From positions 1,240,001 to 1,304,000 of the forward strand of contig NZ_CP116871.1 of the NCBI RefSeq assembly GCF_031885415.1: 64,000 nt of DNA, in the 5' to 3' direction. The DNA is from Microbacterium forte (GTDB lineage: Bacteria > Actinomycetota > Actinomycetes > Actinomycetales > Microbacteriaceae). Under the pieces are notes generated by a model. It was not told where the DNA came from. It worked only from the letters and a program-made list of their open reading frames with translations, and searched no databases. Positions 9,504 to 22,203 of this stretch are shown here, piece by piece. Numbering within the stretch: the first letter of the stretch is position 1; the number at the start of each line of letters is the position of its first letter. A program made the position numbers and the translations under genes.

Positions 9504-10575
9504 TCCCACCGGAGGAACGACCTCCCAGCGCACGCGCATCGCGCTGGCCCGCGGCATCCTGCCGCAGTTCCTTCGGCAGCGAGAACATCAGGTCCTCTTC
9601 CGCCGTCTTGACCTCTTCGACGTCGCGGTAACCGGCTCCTTCGAGCGCCTCGAGCACCTCGTGCACGAGAACCTCCGGAACGGAGGCACCGCTGGTGACG
9701 CCCACCGTGGCGACGCCGTCGAGCCACTCCTGCTTGACCTCTTCGGCGTAGTCCACGCGATAGGCGGCCTTCGCGCCGTACTCGAGTGCGACCTCGACCA
9801 GGCGCACCGAGTTCGACGAGTTCGACGAACCGACGACGATCACGAGGTCGGCGTTCGCCGCGACCTTCTTGATGGCGACCTGACGGTTCTGCGTCGCGTA
9901 GCAGATGTCATCGGACGGCGGATTGTGCATCTCGGGGAACCGCGCACGCAGGCGATTCACCGTCTCCATGGTCTCGTCGACCGAGAGCGTGGTCTGCGAG
10001 AGCCAGACGACCTTCGAGGGATCCTTCACCTGCACGGTGTCGGCTTCGGCCGGCGAGTTCACGATGGTCACGTGCTCGGGGGCTTCACCCGCAGTGCCTT
10101 CGACCTCTTCGTGGCCCTCGTGGCCGATGAGTAGGATCTCGAAGTCGTCGCGGGCGAAGCGGACGGCCTCGCGGTGCACCTTCGTGACCAGAGGGCAGGT
10201 CGCGTCGATCGCATGGAGTCCGCGGTCGGATGCCGCCTCGACGACGGCAGGTGAGACGCCGTGCGCGCTGAAGACGACGTGCGCACCCTCGGGAACCTCG
10301 TCGACCTCCTCGACGAAGATCGCACCCTTGTCCTCGAGCTCGGTCACCACGTGGATGTTGTGCACGATCTGCTTGCGCACGTAGACAGGGGCGCCATAGC
10401 GCTCGAGCGCCTTCTCGACGGCGACCACGGCGCGGTCGACCCCGGCGCAGTATCCGCGCGGAGCGGCGAGCAGAACGCGCTTGTTCCCGACGACCGGGTT
10501 ATCCTGAAGCCGCCCGGCCGCCCCACGTACTCGTGGAACGCGCGGAAGGGGCAGATGAACGGCAGTCGAGGTCAC
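9496..10575 (-). CDS. ispH: 4-hydroxy-3-methylbut-2-enyl diphosphate reductase
   Basis: A 359-residue iron-sulfur enzyme, last step of the MEP isoprenoid pathway, making IPP and DMAPP from HMBPP. The three cluster Cys are visible in [23 protein letters not shown] and [11 protein letters not shown]. An N-terminal extension of about 30 residues precedes the family core. The GTG start is 6 nt after TAGAAT (10582-10587 on the complement), so a leaderless mRNA and the full extension are supported. It is divergent from xseA with 54 nt between starts, an arrangement common in bacteria. Confidence 0.97.
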   Translation of the reverse strand: MTSTAVHLPLPRVPRVRGAAGRLQDNPVVGNKRVLLAAPRGYCAGVDRAVVAVEKALERYGAPVYVRKQIVHNIHVVTELEDKGAIFVEEVDEVPEGAHVVFSAHGVSPAVVEAASDRGLHAIDATCPLVTKVHREAVRFARDDFEILLIGHEGHEEVEGTAGEAPEHVTIVNSPAEADTVQVKDPSKVVWLSQTTLSVDETMETVNRLRARFPEMHNPPSDDICYATQNRQVAIKKVAANADLVIVVGSSNSSNSVRLVEVALEYGAKAAYRVDYAEEVKQEWLDGVATVGVTSGASVPEVLVHEVLEALEGAGYRDVEEVKTAEEDLMFSLPKELRQDAAGQRDARALGGRSSGGNA

Positions 10576-10629
10576 TCTTGAATTCTACCGTCGACAACCT
10601 GAGCAGGAGCGGGAAGGTGCACTGAGCGG

Positions 10630-11922
10630 ATGACGGTCTTCGAAGCCTCGACGGGATCCGGCGAGACTCCCCCGGCGGATGCGGTCGCTCCGCGCGACTC
10701 ATCGGCCGATGCTCCGACATCGGTCGCACGTCTCAACGCCACGATCCGCGACTTCGTGGCCCGGTGGAACACCGTGTGGGTGGAGGGCGAGATCACGTCC
10801 TGGAACGTCCGCGGCGGCAACATCTTCGCCCGTCTCAAGGACACCCGCTCCGACGCGCAGATCTCGATCCGGATCTGGTCGAGTGTGCGCCCGCGGATCC
10901 CCGGCGACCTGGCAGTGGGTGATCATGTCGTGGCCGCGGTCAAGGCCGACTACTTCGTGAAGGCCGGCGACTTCAGCTTCGCCGTCTCCGCGATGAAGCA
11001 CGTCGGTCTCGGCGACCAGCTCGAGAAGCTCGAGAAGCTCCGTCTGCAGCTGCGCCAGGAGGGACTGTTCGATCCGGCACGCAAGAAGCGCCTGCCCTTC
11101 CTCCCGCACGTGATCGGTCTGATCACCGGCGAGAAGTCCGATGCCGAGAAGGACGTGCACCGCAATGCGGAGCTCCGCTGGCCGCAGGTGCGGTTCCGCA
11201 CCGAGTACGCCGCCGTGCAGGGCGACCGATGCGTGCCGGAGACGCTCGCGGCGCTGGCGCGTCTCGACGCCGACCCCGATGTCGACGTCATCGTCATCGC
11301 CCGGGGCGGTGGCGACCCGCAGACGCTTCTCGGATTCAGCGACGAGCGTCTCGTGAGGGCCGTGGCGGCAGCATCCACGCCGATCGTCAGCGCGATCGGC
11401 CATGAGAACGATCACCCGCTGCTCGACGACGTCGCCGATCTGCGCGCCTCGACTCCCACGGATGCCGCGAAGCGCGTCGTCCCCGACGTGAGCGAGCAGC
11501 GCGCGTTGATCGCGCAACTGCGCTCGAGAGCGACGACGAGGCTCACGCAGCGGCTCTCGCACGACATCGCGCAGCTGGAGCAGTTGCGCTCGCGCCCCTC
11601 TCTCCGCTCTCCCGACCCGATCATCGAGTCGCGTTCCCAAGACGTGTGGCTGCTGCTCTCGCGCGGCCGCGACACGATCAGGCGCCAACACGATGCGGCC
11701 GGTCGCGCGACCAGCGAACTTCGGGCCTCGCTGAGGGCGCTCTCTCCTGCAGCCACGCTGTCGCGCGGCTACGCGATCGCCCACCTCGACGGCGGAGTGA
11801 TCCTCCGAGACGCCGCGGACGCACCGGCAGGCAGCGGCCTGACGATCACGGTCGACCGGGGCTCGATCGCGGCGCGCTCCGAAGGCGAGATCGAGGAAGC
11901 ACCGGTGCCTCGTTCCGGCTGA
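10630..11922 (+). CDS. xseA: exodeoxyribonuclease VII large subunit
   Basis: A 430-residue large subunit of ExoVII, which degrades single-stranded DNA into oligonucleotides. An N-terminal OB-fold (VWVEGEITSWNVRGGNIFARL) is followed by the catalytic domain (GLITGEKSDAEKDV, VIARGGGDPQTLLGFSDE, VSAIGHENDHPLLDDVADLRA) and a C-terminal helical region. The ATG start lies 6 nt after TGCACT, a weak -10. xseB follows 31 nt later with its own TAGGAT box. Confidence 0.96.
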   Translation: MTVFEASTGSGETPPADAVAPRDSSADAPTSVARLNATIRDFVARWNTVWVEGEITSWNVRGGNIFARLKDTRSDAQISIRIWSSVRPRIPGDLAVGDHVVAAVKADYFVKAGDFSFAVSAMKHVGLGDQLEKLEKLRLQLRQEGLFDPARKKRLPFLPHVIGLITGEKSDAEKDVHRNAELRWPQVRFRTEYAAVQGDRCVPETLAALARLDADPDVDVIVIARGGGDPQTLLGFSDERLVRAVAAASTPIVSAIGHENDHPLLDDVADLRASTPTDAAKRVVPDVSEQRALIAQLRSRATTRLTQRLSHDIAQLEQLRSRPSLRSPDPIIESRSQDVWLLLSRGRDTIRRQHDAAGRATSELRASLRALSPAATLSRGYAIAHLDGGVILRDAADAPAGSGLTITVDRGSIAARSEGEIEEAPVPRSG

Positions 11923-11953
11923 GGGTGTCGTGCGCACCGCGTAGGATGGAGGC

Positions 11954-12193
11954 GTGAGTGCGCTGAATGACACCCCCGTGGACACCCTGTCATTCGAGGC
12001 CGCTCGCGATGAGCTCGTGAAGGTCGTCTCCGAACTCGAACAGGGCGCTCCGACGCTCGAACAGTCGCTCGCACTCTGGGAGCGCGGCGAGGCGCTCGCT
12101 GCTCGCTGCGAAGAATGGCTGCTCGGAGCGAAGCGCCGCCTCGAGGCCGCGCGCGCCACGTCGACCGGCACCGCCGAGGGAGACGAATCGTGA
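11954..12193 (+). CDS. xseB: exodeoxyribonuclease VII small subunit
   Basis: A 79-residue helical small subunit with the family pattern [37 protein letters not shown] in its N-terminal half. It partners with XseA encoded just upstream. The GTG start is 6 nt after TAGGAT (11942-11947), so it can be made from its own leaderless transcript as well as from read-through. Its stop overlaps the next gene start in GTGA. Confidence 0.95.
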   Translation: MSALNDTPVDTLSFEAARDELVKVVSELEQGAPTLEQSLALWERGEALAARCEEWLLGAKRRLEAARATSTGTAEGDES

Positions 12194-12828
12194 ACAAGCC
12201 GGCTCCCATCGTCGCCGAGCTCGGGCGTCCGGAGACTCCCGAGGAGACCGCCGCACGCAAGGCCGCCTCGAGCAAGGCCTACCGCTCGAGTCAGACCGTG
12301 CGCAGTCTGGTCGCCGCGCTGATCGTCACCCTCGCCATCGTCGCGGTGATCGTGCTGGCCGTTCCGCGCGGAGAGCCTGCGACCACGCAGAAGATCGACG
12401 TGGTCGGCATCGCCGGCGACGTGGAATCCACCATGGATCGCCCGGTGATCGTGCCCGATCTGGCGGACTTCTGGCGGGTCAACACCGCCGAGCTCACGAG
12501 CGCCGCCACCGTGGTCTGGGACGTCACCCTGGCGCCGTCCGCCGAGGACGAGCGCGGATTCATCAAGCTCGCGCAGGCCTTCGACGCCGACTCCTCATGG
12601 GCGCCTCAGCGTCTCAACGGCACCGCGCCCACCGACACGACGTCGATCGGCGGCCTGGAATGGGATGTCTACGACCTCGGTGATGCCGGGGCGAAGCAGA
12701 ACATCACCTACGCCATCGGCACCCAGGCGGGTGACGACTACCTGTTGCTCTACGGCTCGCGTTCCGCCGATTCCACCGCGGAACTCGCCGAGTCTCTCGT
12801 CCCCCAGATCCGCGACCTCTCGGAGTGA
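12190..12828 (+). CDS. DUF4245 membrane-anchored extracytoplasmic protein
   Basis: A 212-residue actinobacterial DUF4245 protein: about 40 cytoplasmic residues, one membrane helix (near residues 38-58), then an extracytoplasmic domain with [18 protein letters not shown] segments. Function is unknown. The GTG start overlaps the xseB stop by 4 nt (GTGA), so translation is coupled. Longer in-frame readings into xseB are rejected. Confidence 0.85.
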   Translation: MNKPAPIVAELGRPETPEETAARKAASSKAYRSSQTVRSLVAALIVTLAIVAVIVLAVPRGEPATTQKIDVVGIAGDVESTMDRPVIVPDLADFWRVNTAELTSAATVVWDVTLAPSAEDERGFIKLAQAFDADSSWAPQRLNGTAPTDTTSIGGLEWDVYDLGDAGAKQNITYAIGTQAGDDYLLLYGSRSADSTAELAESLVPQIRDLSE

Positions 12829-12830
12829 CC

Positions 12831-13520
12831 ATGACCCACGCGCTCACGCCCGCTGCTGCCTGGAAGCAGATGCAGGACGGCAATCGGCGATTCGTCGCCG
12901 ACGCACCTCAGCACCCGAACCAGGACGTGGCTCGACGCAAGCACCTCGCTGAGGCACAGCATCCGGTCGCGACGCTGTTCGGCTGCTCGGACTCGCGCCT
13001 CGCCGCGGAGATCATCTTCGACCTCGGACTCGGCGACCTGTTCGTCGTGCGCAACGCCGGCCAGGTGATCGGCGAGTCCATAGTCGCGAGCCTCGAGTAT
13101 GCGGTCGCCGTGCTGAACGTGCCTCTGATCGTCGTCCTCGCGCATGACTCGTGCGGTGCCGTCCGCGCTGCCATCGACGGAACGGCCATCGACGCCGCGC
13201 CCCTGCCGCCGCACATCTGGAAGCTCATCGCCCCGATCGTCCCGGCGGCGCGCAAGGTGCTGGCCGAGAGCGGCGGCACCACCGTCGCCGAGATCGACGC
13301 GGAGCTCGTGGGCGAAGAGCACCTGCGCAACACGGTCCGGGACCTGCTGCAGTCGTCCGAGGTGATCTCGCAGGCTGTCTCCGACGGCCGTCTGGGCATC
13401 GTGGGCGCCAACTACCGTCTGGCCGAGGGCACTGCGGTGCCCGTCATCACGGTCGGAATCGACACAGACGGAAACGACACCGAGGGGCACGGCCCCGCAA
13501 CCAAGGAGGGTTCGGAATGA
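12831..13520 (+). CDS. beta-class carbonic anhydrase
   Basis: A 229-residue beta carbonic anhydrase that hydrates CO2 to bicarbonate. Zinc and dyad motifs are present: CSDSRLAAE near residue 46 and [11 protein letters not shown] near residue 105. ATG 12831 has GGAG 6 nt upstream and starts 2 nt after the DUF4245 stop; a GTG at 12825 overlapping that stop is the alternative. The stop overlaps the fumC start (ATGA). It could supply bicarbonate to PEP carboxylase, encoded elsewhere in the window. Confidence 0.93.
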   Translation: MTHALTPAAAWKQMQDGNRRFVADAPQHPNQDVARRKHLAEAQHPVATLFGCSDSRLAAEIIFDLGLGDLFVVRNAGQVIGESIVASLEYAVAVLNVPLIVVLAHDSCGAVRAAIDGTAIDAAPLPPHIWKLIAPIVPAARKVLAESGGTTVAEIDAELVGEEHLRNTVRDLLQSSEVISQAVSDGRLGIVGANYRLAEGTAVPVITVGIDTDGNDTEGHGPATKEGSE

Positions 13521-14932
13521 CCGACCAGCACAGTGGCGCAGACGCGCAGGGGTACCGCATCGAGCACGACACCATGGGCGAGGTGCGGGTTCCCGTGAAC
13601 GCGCTCTATGGCGCACAGACGCAGCGCGCCGTCGAGAACTTCCCGATCTCGGGCAAGGGCCTGGAGTCCACGCAGATCGCCGCGCTCGCGCGCATCAAGA
13701 AGGCCGCTGCACTCGCGAACAAGGAGCTGGGAACCCTCGACGGGGCCATCGCCGACGCGATCGCCCAGGCCGCCGACCAGGTGGCCGCCGGTGCCCACGA
13801 CGGTGAGTTCCCGGTCGACACCTACCAGACGGGCTCCGGCACGTCGTCGAACATGAACATGAACGAGGTGCTCGCCACTCTCGCCACCCGCATCCTCGGT
13901 GCGAACGTGCACCCGAACGACCACGTGAACGCCTCGCAGTCGTCGAACGACGTGTTCCCGACCTCCGTGCACATCGCCGTCACGCAGGCGCTCATCGACA
14001 CGCTCATCCCCGCGCTCGACCACCTCGCCGTCGCCTTCGAGGCGAAGGCCGAGCTGTGGAAGGACGCGGTGAAGTCCGGCCGCACGCACCTCATGGACGC
14101 CACCCCGGTCACGCTCGGCCAGGAGTTCGGCGGCTACGCCCGTCAGATGCGCCTCGGCATCGAGCGCGTGCAGTCTGCACTCCCCCGCGTCGCCGAGGTT
14201 CCGCTGGGCGGCACCGCCACCGGCACCGGCATCAACACGCCGCTCGGATTCCCGCAGAAGGTCATCGAGCTGCTCGCCGCCGAGACCGAGCTGCCGATCA
14301 CCGAGGCGAAGGACCACTTCGAGGCGCAGGCCAACCGCGACGGACTCGTCGAGGCCTCGGGCGCGCTGCGCACGATCGCGGTCTCGCTGACCAAGATCAA
14401 CAACGACCTGCGCTGGATGGGCTCGGGCCCCAACACGGGTCTCGGAGAGCTGCACATCCCCGACCTTCAGCCCGGCTCGTCGATCATGCCCGGCAAGGTC
14501 AACCCGGTCGTCCCCGAGGCTGTGCTGATGGTCTGCGCGCGAGTGATCGGCAACGACGCGACCGTCGCCTGGGCCGGCGCGTCCGGGTCCTTCGAGCTGA
14601 ACGTCGCCATCCCGGTCATGGGCACGGCGGTGCTCGAGTCGATCCGTCTGCTCGCGAACGCCTCGCGTGTGCTCGCCGACAAGACCGTCGACGGACTGCA
14701 GGCGAACCTCGACCGCGCGGCGGCATTCGCCGGCATGAGCCCGTCGATCGTCACCCCGCTCAACAAGCTCATCGGCTACGAGGCAGCGGCGAAGATCGCC
14801 AAGCACTCGGTCGCGAAGGGCATCACGGTGCGCGACGCCGTGATCGACCTCGGATACGTCGAACGCGGCGACCTGACGCTCGAGCAGCTCGACGAGAAGC
14901 TCGACCTGCTCTCGATGACCCACCCCGGTTGA
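13517..14932 (+). CDS. fumC: class II fumarate hydratase
   Basis: A 471-residue oxygen-stable fumarase of the aspartase/fumarase superfamily, interconverting fumarate and malate in the TCA cycle. The superfamily signature [11 protein letters not shown] is near residue 320, with the [14 protein letters not shown] and [10 protein letters not shown] motifs before it. The ATG overlaps the carbonic anhydrase stop (ATGA) and has AAGGAGG about 10 nt upstream. A much longer in-frame reading from 13151 runs through the carbonic anhydrase gene and is rejected. Confidence 0.97.
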   Translation: MTDQHSGADAQGYRIEHDTMGEVRVPVNALYGAQTQRAVENFPISGKGLESTQIAALARIKKAAALANKELGTLDGAIADAIAQAADQVAAGAHDGEFPVDTYQTGSGTSSNMNMNEVLATLATRILGANVHPNDHVNASQSSNDVFPTSVHIAVTQALIDTLIPALDHLAVAFEAKAELWKDAVKSGRTHLMDATPVTLGQEFGGYARQMRLGIERVQSALPRVAEVPLGGTATGTGINTPLGFPQKVIELLAAETELPITEAKDHFEAQANRDGLVEASGALRTIAVSLTKINNDLRWMGSGPNTGLGELHIPDLQPGSSIMPGKVNPVVPEAVLMVCARVIGNDATVAWAGASGSFELNVAIPVMGTAVLESIRLLANASRVLADKTVDGLQANLDRAAAFAGMSPSIVTPLNKLIGYEAAAKIAKHSVAKGITVRDAVIDLGYVERGDLTLEQLDEKLDLLSMTHPG

Positions 14933-14948
14933 TCGTCAGGCTCTGAAC

Positions 14949-14985
14949 ACGGATGCCGCAGGGACTCGGTCCCTGCGGCATCCGT
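14949..14985. terminator. terminator hairpin after fumC
   Basis: A perfect 17-bp stem (ACGGATGCCGCAGGGAC and complement) with a TCG loop, 16 nt after the fumC stop and 11 nt from the end of the convergent YbdD-type gene. It probably serves both strands. Confidence 0.85.
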
Positions 14986-14996
14986 CGTCTACGGCG

Positions 14997-15202
14997 TCAG
15001 CAGCAGCGGGCACCCGGGTCGGCATCCTGCTGCGCGTAGTGCGCCCTCCAGAACTCCCGCTCACTGAGCGGCTCTCTCTCGGGATGCCGCTCCCGCTCGT
15101 GCGCGACGTAGGACGCGTACCGCGACTGCCCGGTCACGCCGTTCACGTACCAGGCGACCGCGTGCCAGGCCCGCCGAACATGGTCGGATACCACGGCGGC
15201 CA

Positions 15203-15203
<1 letters not shown>
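14997..15203 (-). CDS. YbdD/YjiX-family small protein, CstA partner
   Basis: A 68-residue protein with the family features WYVNGVTGQSRYASYVAH and EREFWRAHYA. This family is almost always encoded directly after CstA-type peptide/pyruvate transporters. Its ATG shares 1 nt with the cstA stop (TGATG), implying coupled translation. It ends in CC after a Gly-Ala-Arg tail. Its role in transport is not established. Confidence 0.88.
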
Positions 15204-17434
<2,231 letters not shown>

Positions 17435-17528
17435 CGCGCATCACTCCATCGTCTGCGTTCGGTGCCACGAGCGTATGCCGACGTCAGCGCGGAGGGAAGC
17501 GAATCGCCGACGCGTCCTCCGGAATACA

Positions 17529-17566
17529 CGACAGCGGATGCCGTGAGACCACGGCATCCGCTGTCG
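17529..17566. terminator. terminator hairpin after phoH
   Basis: A 17-bp stem CGACAGCGGATGCCGTG with its complement and an AGAC loop, 10 nt after the phoH stop on the minus strand. It insulates phoH from cstA, which is transcribed in the same direction downstream. Confidence 0.8.
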
Positions 17567-17576
17567 AAGAGTCAGC

Positions 17577-18959
17577 TCAGCTGAGCTCGCCTCCCTCCAG
17601 AAGCTCAGTCACGAGGGCGGCGATCGCGGAGCGCTCCGAGCGCATCAGGGTCACGTGGGCGAAGAGGTCGTGTCCCTTGAGCGTCTCGATGACGCTGGCG
17701 ATGCCGTCGTGACGTCCGACGCGGAGGTTGTCGCGCTGACCGACGTCGTGGGTCAGGATCACTCGGGAGTTCTGCCCCATGCGGCTGAGCACCGTCAGCA
17801 GCACGTTGCGCTCGAGCGACTGCGCCTCGTCGACGATCACGAACGCGTCGTGCAACGACCGACCGCGGATGTGCGTGAGCGGAAGCACCTCGAGGATGCC
17901 CCGTTCGACGATCTCCTCCATGACGTTGCCCGAGACCACCGAGCCGAGCGTGTCGAAGACCGCCTGCCCCCACGGGCCCATCTTCTCGCCCTGGTCGCCG
18001 GGCAGGTAGCCGAGCTCCTGGCCCCCGACGGCGAACAGCGGTCGGAACACGATGATCTTCTTCTGCTGCTGCCGCTCGAGCACCGCCTCGAGACCCGCGC
18101 AGAGCGCCAGTGCCGACTTTCCGGTGCCCGCACGCCCGCCGAGCGAGACGATGCCGATGTCGGGGTCGGTGAGCAGGTCGATCGCGATCCGCTGTTCGGC
18201 GGATCGCCCGTGCATCCCGAAGATGTCGCGATCGCCGCGCACGAGCTTGTACTCGCCGTCGCCGGTCACCCTGCCGAGGGCGGATCCGCGCTCGGAGTGG
18301 ATGATGAGCCCGGTGTTGACCGCCAGGCCTCTGGCGTCTTCACTGATGCCCACCTCGCTCTCGTACAGGTCGCTGATCTCATCGCCCGACAGGTCGAGCG
18401 TGGTGATGCCGGTCCAGCCCGAGTCGACGGCCTGCTCGGCGAGGTACTCCTCGGCGCGAAGTCCGAGGGACGCCGCCTTGACCCGCATCGGAAGGTCTTT
18501 CGAGACGATCGTGACGTCCTGCCCGTCCTGTGCGAGGTTCATGGCGACGGAGAGGATGCGGGTGTCGTTGTCGCTCAGCCGGATCCCGGCGGGGAGCACC
18601 GACGAGTCGGTGTTGGCCAGCTCGACGCGGAGCGTGCCGCCCTCGCCCACCTCGACCGGGAAGTCCAGACGACCGTGCTCGATGCGCAGGTCGTCGAGGT
18701 GACGCAGCGCCTGACGGGCGAAGTAGCCGATCTCGGGGTCGTGGCGCTTGCCCTCGAGCTCGGTGATGACCACGACCGGGACGACCACCGAATGCTCGGC
18801 GAACCGGAAGAAGGCCTGAGGATCACTCAGCAGGACGGACGTGTCGAGCACATACGTCCGGAGATCCTGATCAGGATCAGCGGACGCTGCTCGCGTCGTC
18901 GTCTTACGGGTGGACTGCTGCGCTGTGCCTGTGGACTGCTGCGCTGTACGTGAGGTCAC
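17577..18959 (-). CDS. phoH: PIN domain-PhoH ATPase fusion (PhoH2 type)
   Basis: A 460-residue protein. After a Thr/Gln/Ser-rich N-terminus it has a PIN nuclease domain ([12 protein letters not shown] near residue 35; [12 protein letters not shown]) and then a PhoH ATPase with Walker [13 protein letters not shown] near residue 280 and Walker [13 protein letters not shown]. Known PhoH2 proteins couple RNA cleavage with ATP-dependent RNA unwinding. The GTG start has GGAG about 8 nt upstream. The 204 nt between its start and uppS hold only promoter-like sequence. Confidence 0.93.
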   Translation of the reverse strand: MTSRTAQQSTGTAQQSTRKTTTRAASADPDQDLRTYVLDTSVLLSDPQAFFRFAEHSVVVPVVVITELEGKRHDPEIGYFARQALRHLDDLRIEHGRLDFPVEVGEGGTLRVELANTDSSVLPAGIRLSDNDTRILSVAMNLAQDGQDVTIVSKDLPMRVKAASLGLRAEEYLAEQAVDSGWTGITTLDLSGDEISDLYESEVGISEDARGLAVNTGLIIHSERGSALGRVTGDGEYKLVRGDRDIFGMHGRSAEQRIAIDLLTDPDIGIVSLGGRAGTGKSALALCAGLEAVLERQQQKKIIVFRPLFAVGGQELGYLPGDQGEKMGPWGQAVFDTLGSVVSGNVMEEIVERGILEVLPLTHIRGRSLHDAFVIVDEAQSLERNVLLTVLSRMGQNSRVILTHDVGQRDNLRVGRHDGIASVIETLKGHDLFAHVTLMRSERSAIAALVTELLEGGELS

Positions 18960-19163
18960 GACCCACTCCCGACCCGGGGAATCCCGGTTTGTTCGAACGA
19001 GTCGACCAGGGGGTCACGAGTCGTCAACCTGAGGCCGACCCGACGGGCGCCTTGCCCGATGCCTAGAAGCTACGACCAGGTGCCGACATTCGCCTGGCTC
19101 GACACGCCACCAGTTCGTTACGTGTTGATTAACGGGACGTGACCGACCCCCTGATGCACCGTC

Positions 19164-19946
<783 letters not shown>

Positions 19947-20040
19947 CTCCCTACGCTATCGTGTCGGCGGTCTCGGGACCGAGGATCGATCCTCAGGATA
20001 TGTACGCTCGGCTGCATGATCGCCCGCATAGAGTGAGGGC

Positions 20041-20772
20041 GTGAGCACACCCGACTCCTCGGTACCCGACGTCCCCCAGCTGCCTCTCTTGGAGGACGCC
20101 GCGCACGACGTCGCCGCGGCCGAGATCAAACCCACCTGGCGAGGCTGGCTGCATGCGGCCACCTTCCCGATCGCCATCGTCGCCGGTGTGGTGCTGATCG
20201 TCGTCGCCCAGGGTGGCGCCGCGAAGTGGGCTGCGGCGGTGTTCATGGCGTCATCGCTGCTGCTGTTCGGCAACTCGGCGCTGTACCACCGGATCGACTG
20301 GAGTCCGAAGGTCAAGATGATCCTCAAGCGGATCGACCACGCGAACATCCTGCTCCTGATCGCCGGGACGTACACCCCGCTCGCCGTGCTGGCGCTCCCC
20401 CCGGGCAAGGGCGCGCTGCTCCTCGTCTTCGTCTGGTCGGGTGCGCTGATCGGCATCCTGTTCCGCGTTTTCTGGATCAATGCCCCTCGGTGGCTGTATG
20501 TCGCGCTCTACCTGCTGCTCGGATGGGCGGCGGTGATGTACCTCGCCGACCTGTTCGTCGCGAACGCGACCATGATGGCGCTCGTCATCGTCGGCGGCCT
20601 GCTCTACACGGGCGGCGCGATCGTCTACGCGCTCAAGAAGCCCAACCCGTGGCCTGGCCATTTCGGCTTCCACGAGATCTTCCACCTGTGCACGGTGCTC
20701 GCGTTCCTGTGCCACTGGGTCGCGTGCCTGCTCATCGCGCTGGCGCCGCTGTCCCCGTCGCTCGGGGCCTGA
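20041..20772 (+). CDS. hemolysin III / PAQR-family membrane protein
   Basis: A 243-residue seven-helix membrane protein of the HlyIII/TrhA family. Metal-site motifs are visible: SALYHRIDW, RIDHANILLLIAGTYTPL and the C-terminal HEIFHLCTVLAFLCHW. Bacterial members affect membrane fluidity or lipid homeostasis; haemolysis is not implied. The GTG start is 6 nt after TAGAGT (20029-20034), giving a leaderless transcript divergent from uppS. Confidence 0.92.
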   Translation: MSTPDSSVPDVPQLPLLEDAAHDVAAAEIKPTWRGWLHAATFPIAIVAGVVLIVVAQGGAAKWAAAVFMASSLLLFGNSALYHRIDWSPKVKMILKRIDHANILLLIAGTYTPLAVLALPPGKGALLLVFVWSGALIGILFRVFWINAPRWLYVALYLLLGWAAVMYLADLFVANATMMALVIVGGLLYTGGAIVYALKKPNPWPGHFGFHEIFHLCTVLAFLCHWVACLLIALAPLSPSLGA

Positions 20773-20787
20773 ACCGCTCCGGTCCGG

Positions 20788-21072
20788 TCAGCGCTTCTGG
20801 GGGTCGTCGTCGCCCTCGCGGACGATCGGCAGATCGGCATCCGTCTCGGTCGCCTCGTCGGCCGCGAGCGCGGCCTCTTCGGCATCGAGCTCGTCCCTGA
20901 CCTCTTCGCGGTAGCGCACCCGACGGATCCGACGGTTCATGTCGAGGATCAGCAGGATCACCGCGACGAGGATGATCACCACGGCGGCGAAGCCGACGAA
21001 TCCGGGCGTGACCAACTCCGGTGCCACGGTCATCGTGGGCGTCGGCATCGGGGTCTCGGTCAGAGCAAGCAT
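20788..21072 (-). CDS. small single-pass membrane protein, hypothetical
   Basis: A 94-residue protein: a Thr/Pro-rich N-terminus, one strong membrane helix (about residues 24-44), a basic RRIRRVRYREE stretch, then an acidic tail. I do not recognise the family. AAAGG lies about 10 nt before the ATG. It converges on the hemolysin-III gene with 15 nt between stops and is divergent from the DUF4307 gene. Confidence 0.65.
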   Translation of the reverse strand: MLALTETPMPTPTMTVAPELVTPGFVGFAAVVIILVAVILLILDMNRRIRRVRYREEVRDELDAEEAALAADEATETDADLPIVREGDDDPQKR

Positions 21073-21141
21073 GGAGTCTGCCTTTCATGCGCAGGTCGCA
21101 TAACCTGGAGTTACCAGCCTAACGACCGGAAGACCCACCCC

Positions 21142-21528
21142 GTGACGACCGCACAACAGCTCGACGACCGCTATGGCCGCACCCGCACCCGACGGGGTCC
21201 GTGGATCATCGTCATCGCCATCGCCGCGCTTCTCGTCGGCGCGTTCGGCTGGATGATCGTCACGTCGCAGATGAACGCCGTCGACTCCGACGACCTCGGC
21301 TTCGACCTGGTCGACGAGCACAGCGTCACCGTGCGCTTCCAGATCACCGGCGTGCAGGGCAAGGACGTGGCCTGCGTCGTCGAGGCGCTCGACGAGGAGT
21401 TCGGCGTGGTCGGCTGGAAGGTCGTCGAGATCCCTGCGGGAGACACGCATTCGCAGGCGCTCTCGGCCACGGTTCCCACCGTCTCAGCCGCGACGACAGG
21501 TTTGGTGAACAGCTGCTGGGTCGCCTAG
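21142..21528 (+). CDS. DUF4307 membrane-anchored protein
   Basis: A 128-residue actinobacterial DUF4307 protein: a short basic N-terminus (YGRTRTRRGPW), one membrane helix (about residues 20-42), then an extracytoplasmic domain with two Cys (DVACVVEALDEEFGVVGW, LVNSCWVA) that could form a disulfide. The GTG start has GGAAG 9 nt upstream, and TAACCT at 21101-21106 is a likely -10. It sits directly before greA, a pairing I recall from other Actinobacteria. Confidence 0.85.
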   Translation: MTTAQQLDDRYGRTRTRRGPWIIVIAIAALLVGAFGWMIVTSQMNAVDSDDLGFDLVDEHSVTVRFQITGVQGKDVACVVEALDEEFGVVGWKVVEIPAGDTHSQALSATVPTVSAATTGLVNSCWVA

Positions 21529-21623
21529 ACTCGTGCCAGACAGATGACGCCCTGGCACGTGCCGGGGCGTCTTGGCATATCCCCCGCGGAACGTCGCCGG
21601 GTACCTACCGAAGGAGCTTCGTC

Positions 21624-22112
21624 ATGTCTACTGACGCTCAGGTTCCCTTCCTCACGCAGGAAGCGTATGACCGGCTCGTCGCCGAGCTCGAGCACCTCTC
21701 CACCACCGGTCGCGAAGAGATCGCCAAGCGCATCGAAGCGGCCCGCGAAGAGGGCGACCTCAAGGAGAACGGCGGCTACCACGCCGCCAAGGACGAGCAG
21801 GGCAAGCAGGAGGCGCGGATCCGCACCCTCGAGAACCTCCTCAAGACGGCCAAGGTCGGTGAGGCGCCCGCGAGCCGCGGCATCGTCGAGCCCGGCACCG
21901 TCGTCACCGCGATCGTCGCCGGCGGCGAAGAGGTCTTCCTGCTCGGCAGCCGCGAGATCGCCGTGGGCAGCGACCTCGACGTCTACAGCGAGGCCAGCCC
22001 GCTCGGACAGGCGATCCTCGGACTCAAGGTCGGCGAGAAGTCGTCCTACGAGGCTCCGAACGGCCGCGCGATCTCGGTCGAGATCGTGAACGTCGACACC
22101 TACACGGGCTGA
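21624..22112 (+). CDS. greA: transcription elongation factor GreA
   Basis: A 162-residue Gre factor that stimulates RNA cleavage by backtracked RNA polymerase. The N-terminal coiled coil carries the acidic tip region (EEGDLKENGGYHAAKDEQ near residue 50), followed by the FKBP-like C-terminal domain (SPLGQAILGLKVGE). ATG 21624 has AAGGAG about 8 nt upstream. A longer in-frame reading from 21201 crosses the DUF4307 gene in another frame and is rejected. Confidence 0.96.
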   Translation: MSTDAQVPFLTQEAYDRLVAELEHLSTTGREEIAKRIEAAREEGDLKENGGYHAAKDEQGKQEARIRTLENLLKTAKVGEAPASRGIVEPGTVVTAIVAGGEEVFLLGSREIAVGSDLDVYSEASPLGQAILGLKVGEKSSYEAPNGRAISVEIVNVDTYTG

Positions 22113-22135
22113 CACCGGTCAGCATCGGGCTCGTG

Positions 22136-22187
22136 CCCTGACATGCAGGTGCCCCGTCCGACTGGACGGGGCATCTGCATGTCAGGG
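22136..22187. terminator. bidirectional terminator between greA and ilvA
   Basis: A 24-bp stem (22136-22159 with 22164-22187) with one G-U pair and a GACT loop, lying between the convergent stops of greA and ilvA. Confidence 0.85.
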
Positions 22188-22203
22188 CTGAGTGCGCGTC
22201 GCG

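Noticed and set aside
13151..13516. Extended fumC start reading through the carbonic anhydrase gene
   Set aside because: The extension is Arg/His-rich frame-shifted carbonic anhydrase; fumC begins at the ATGA overlap with a ribosome site.
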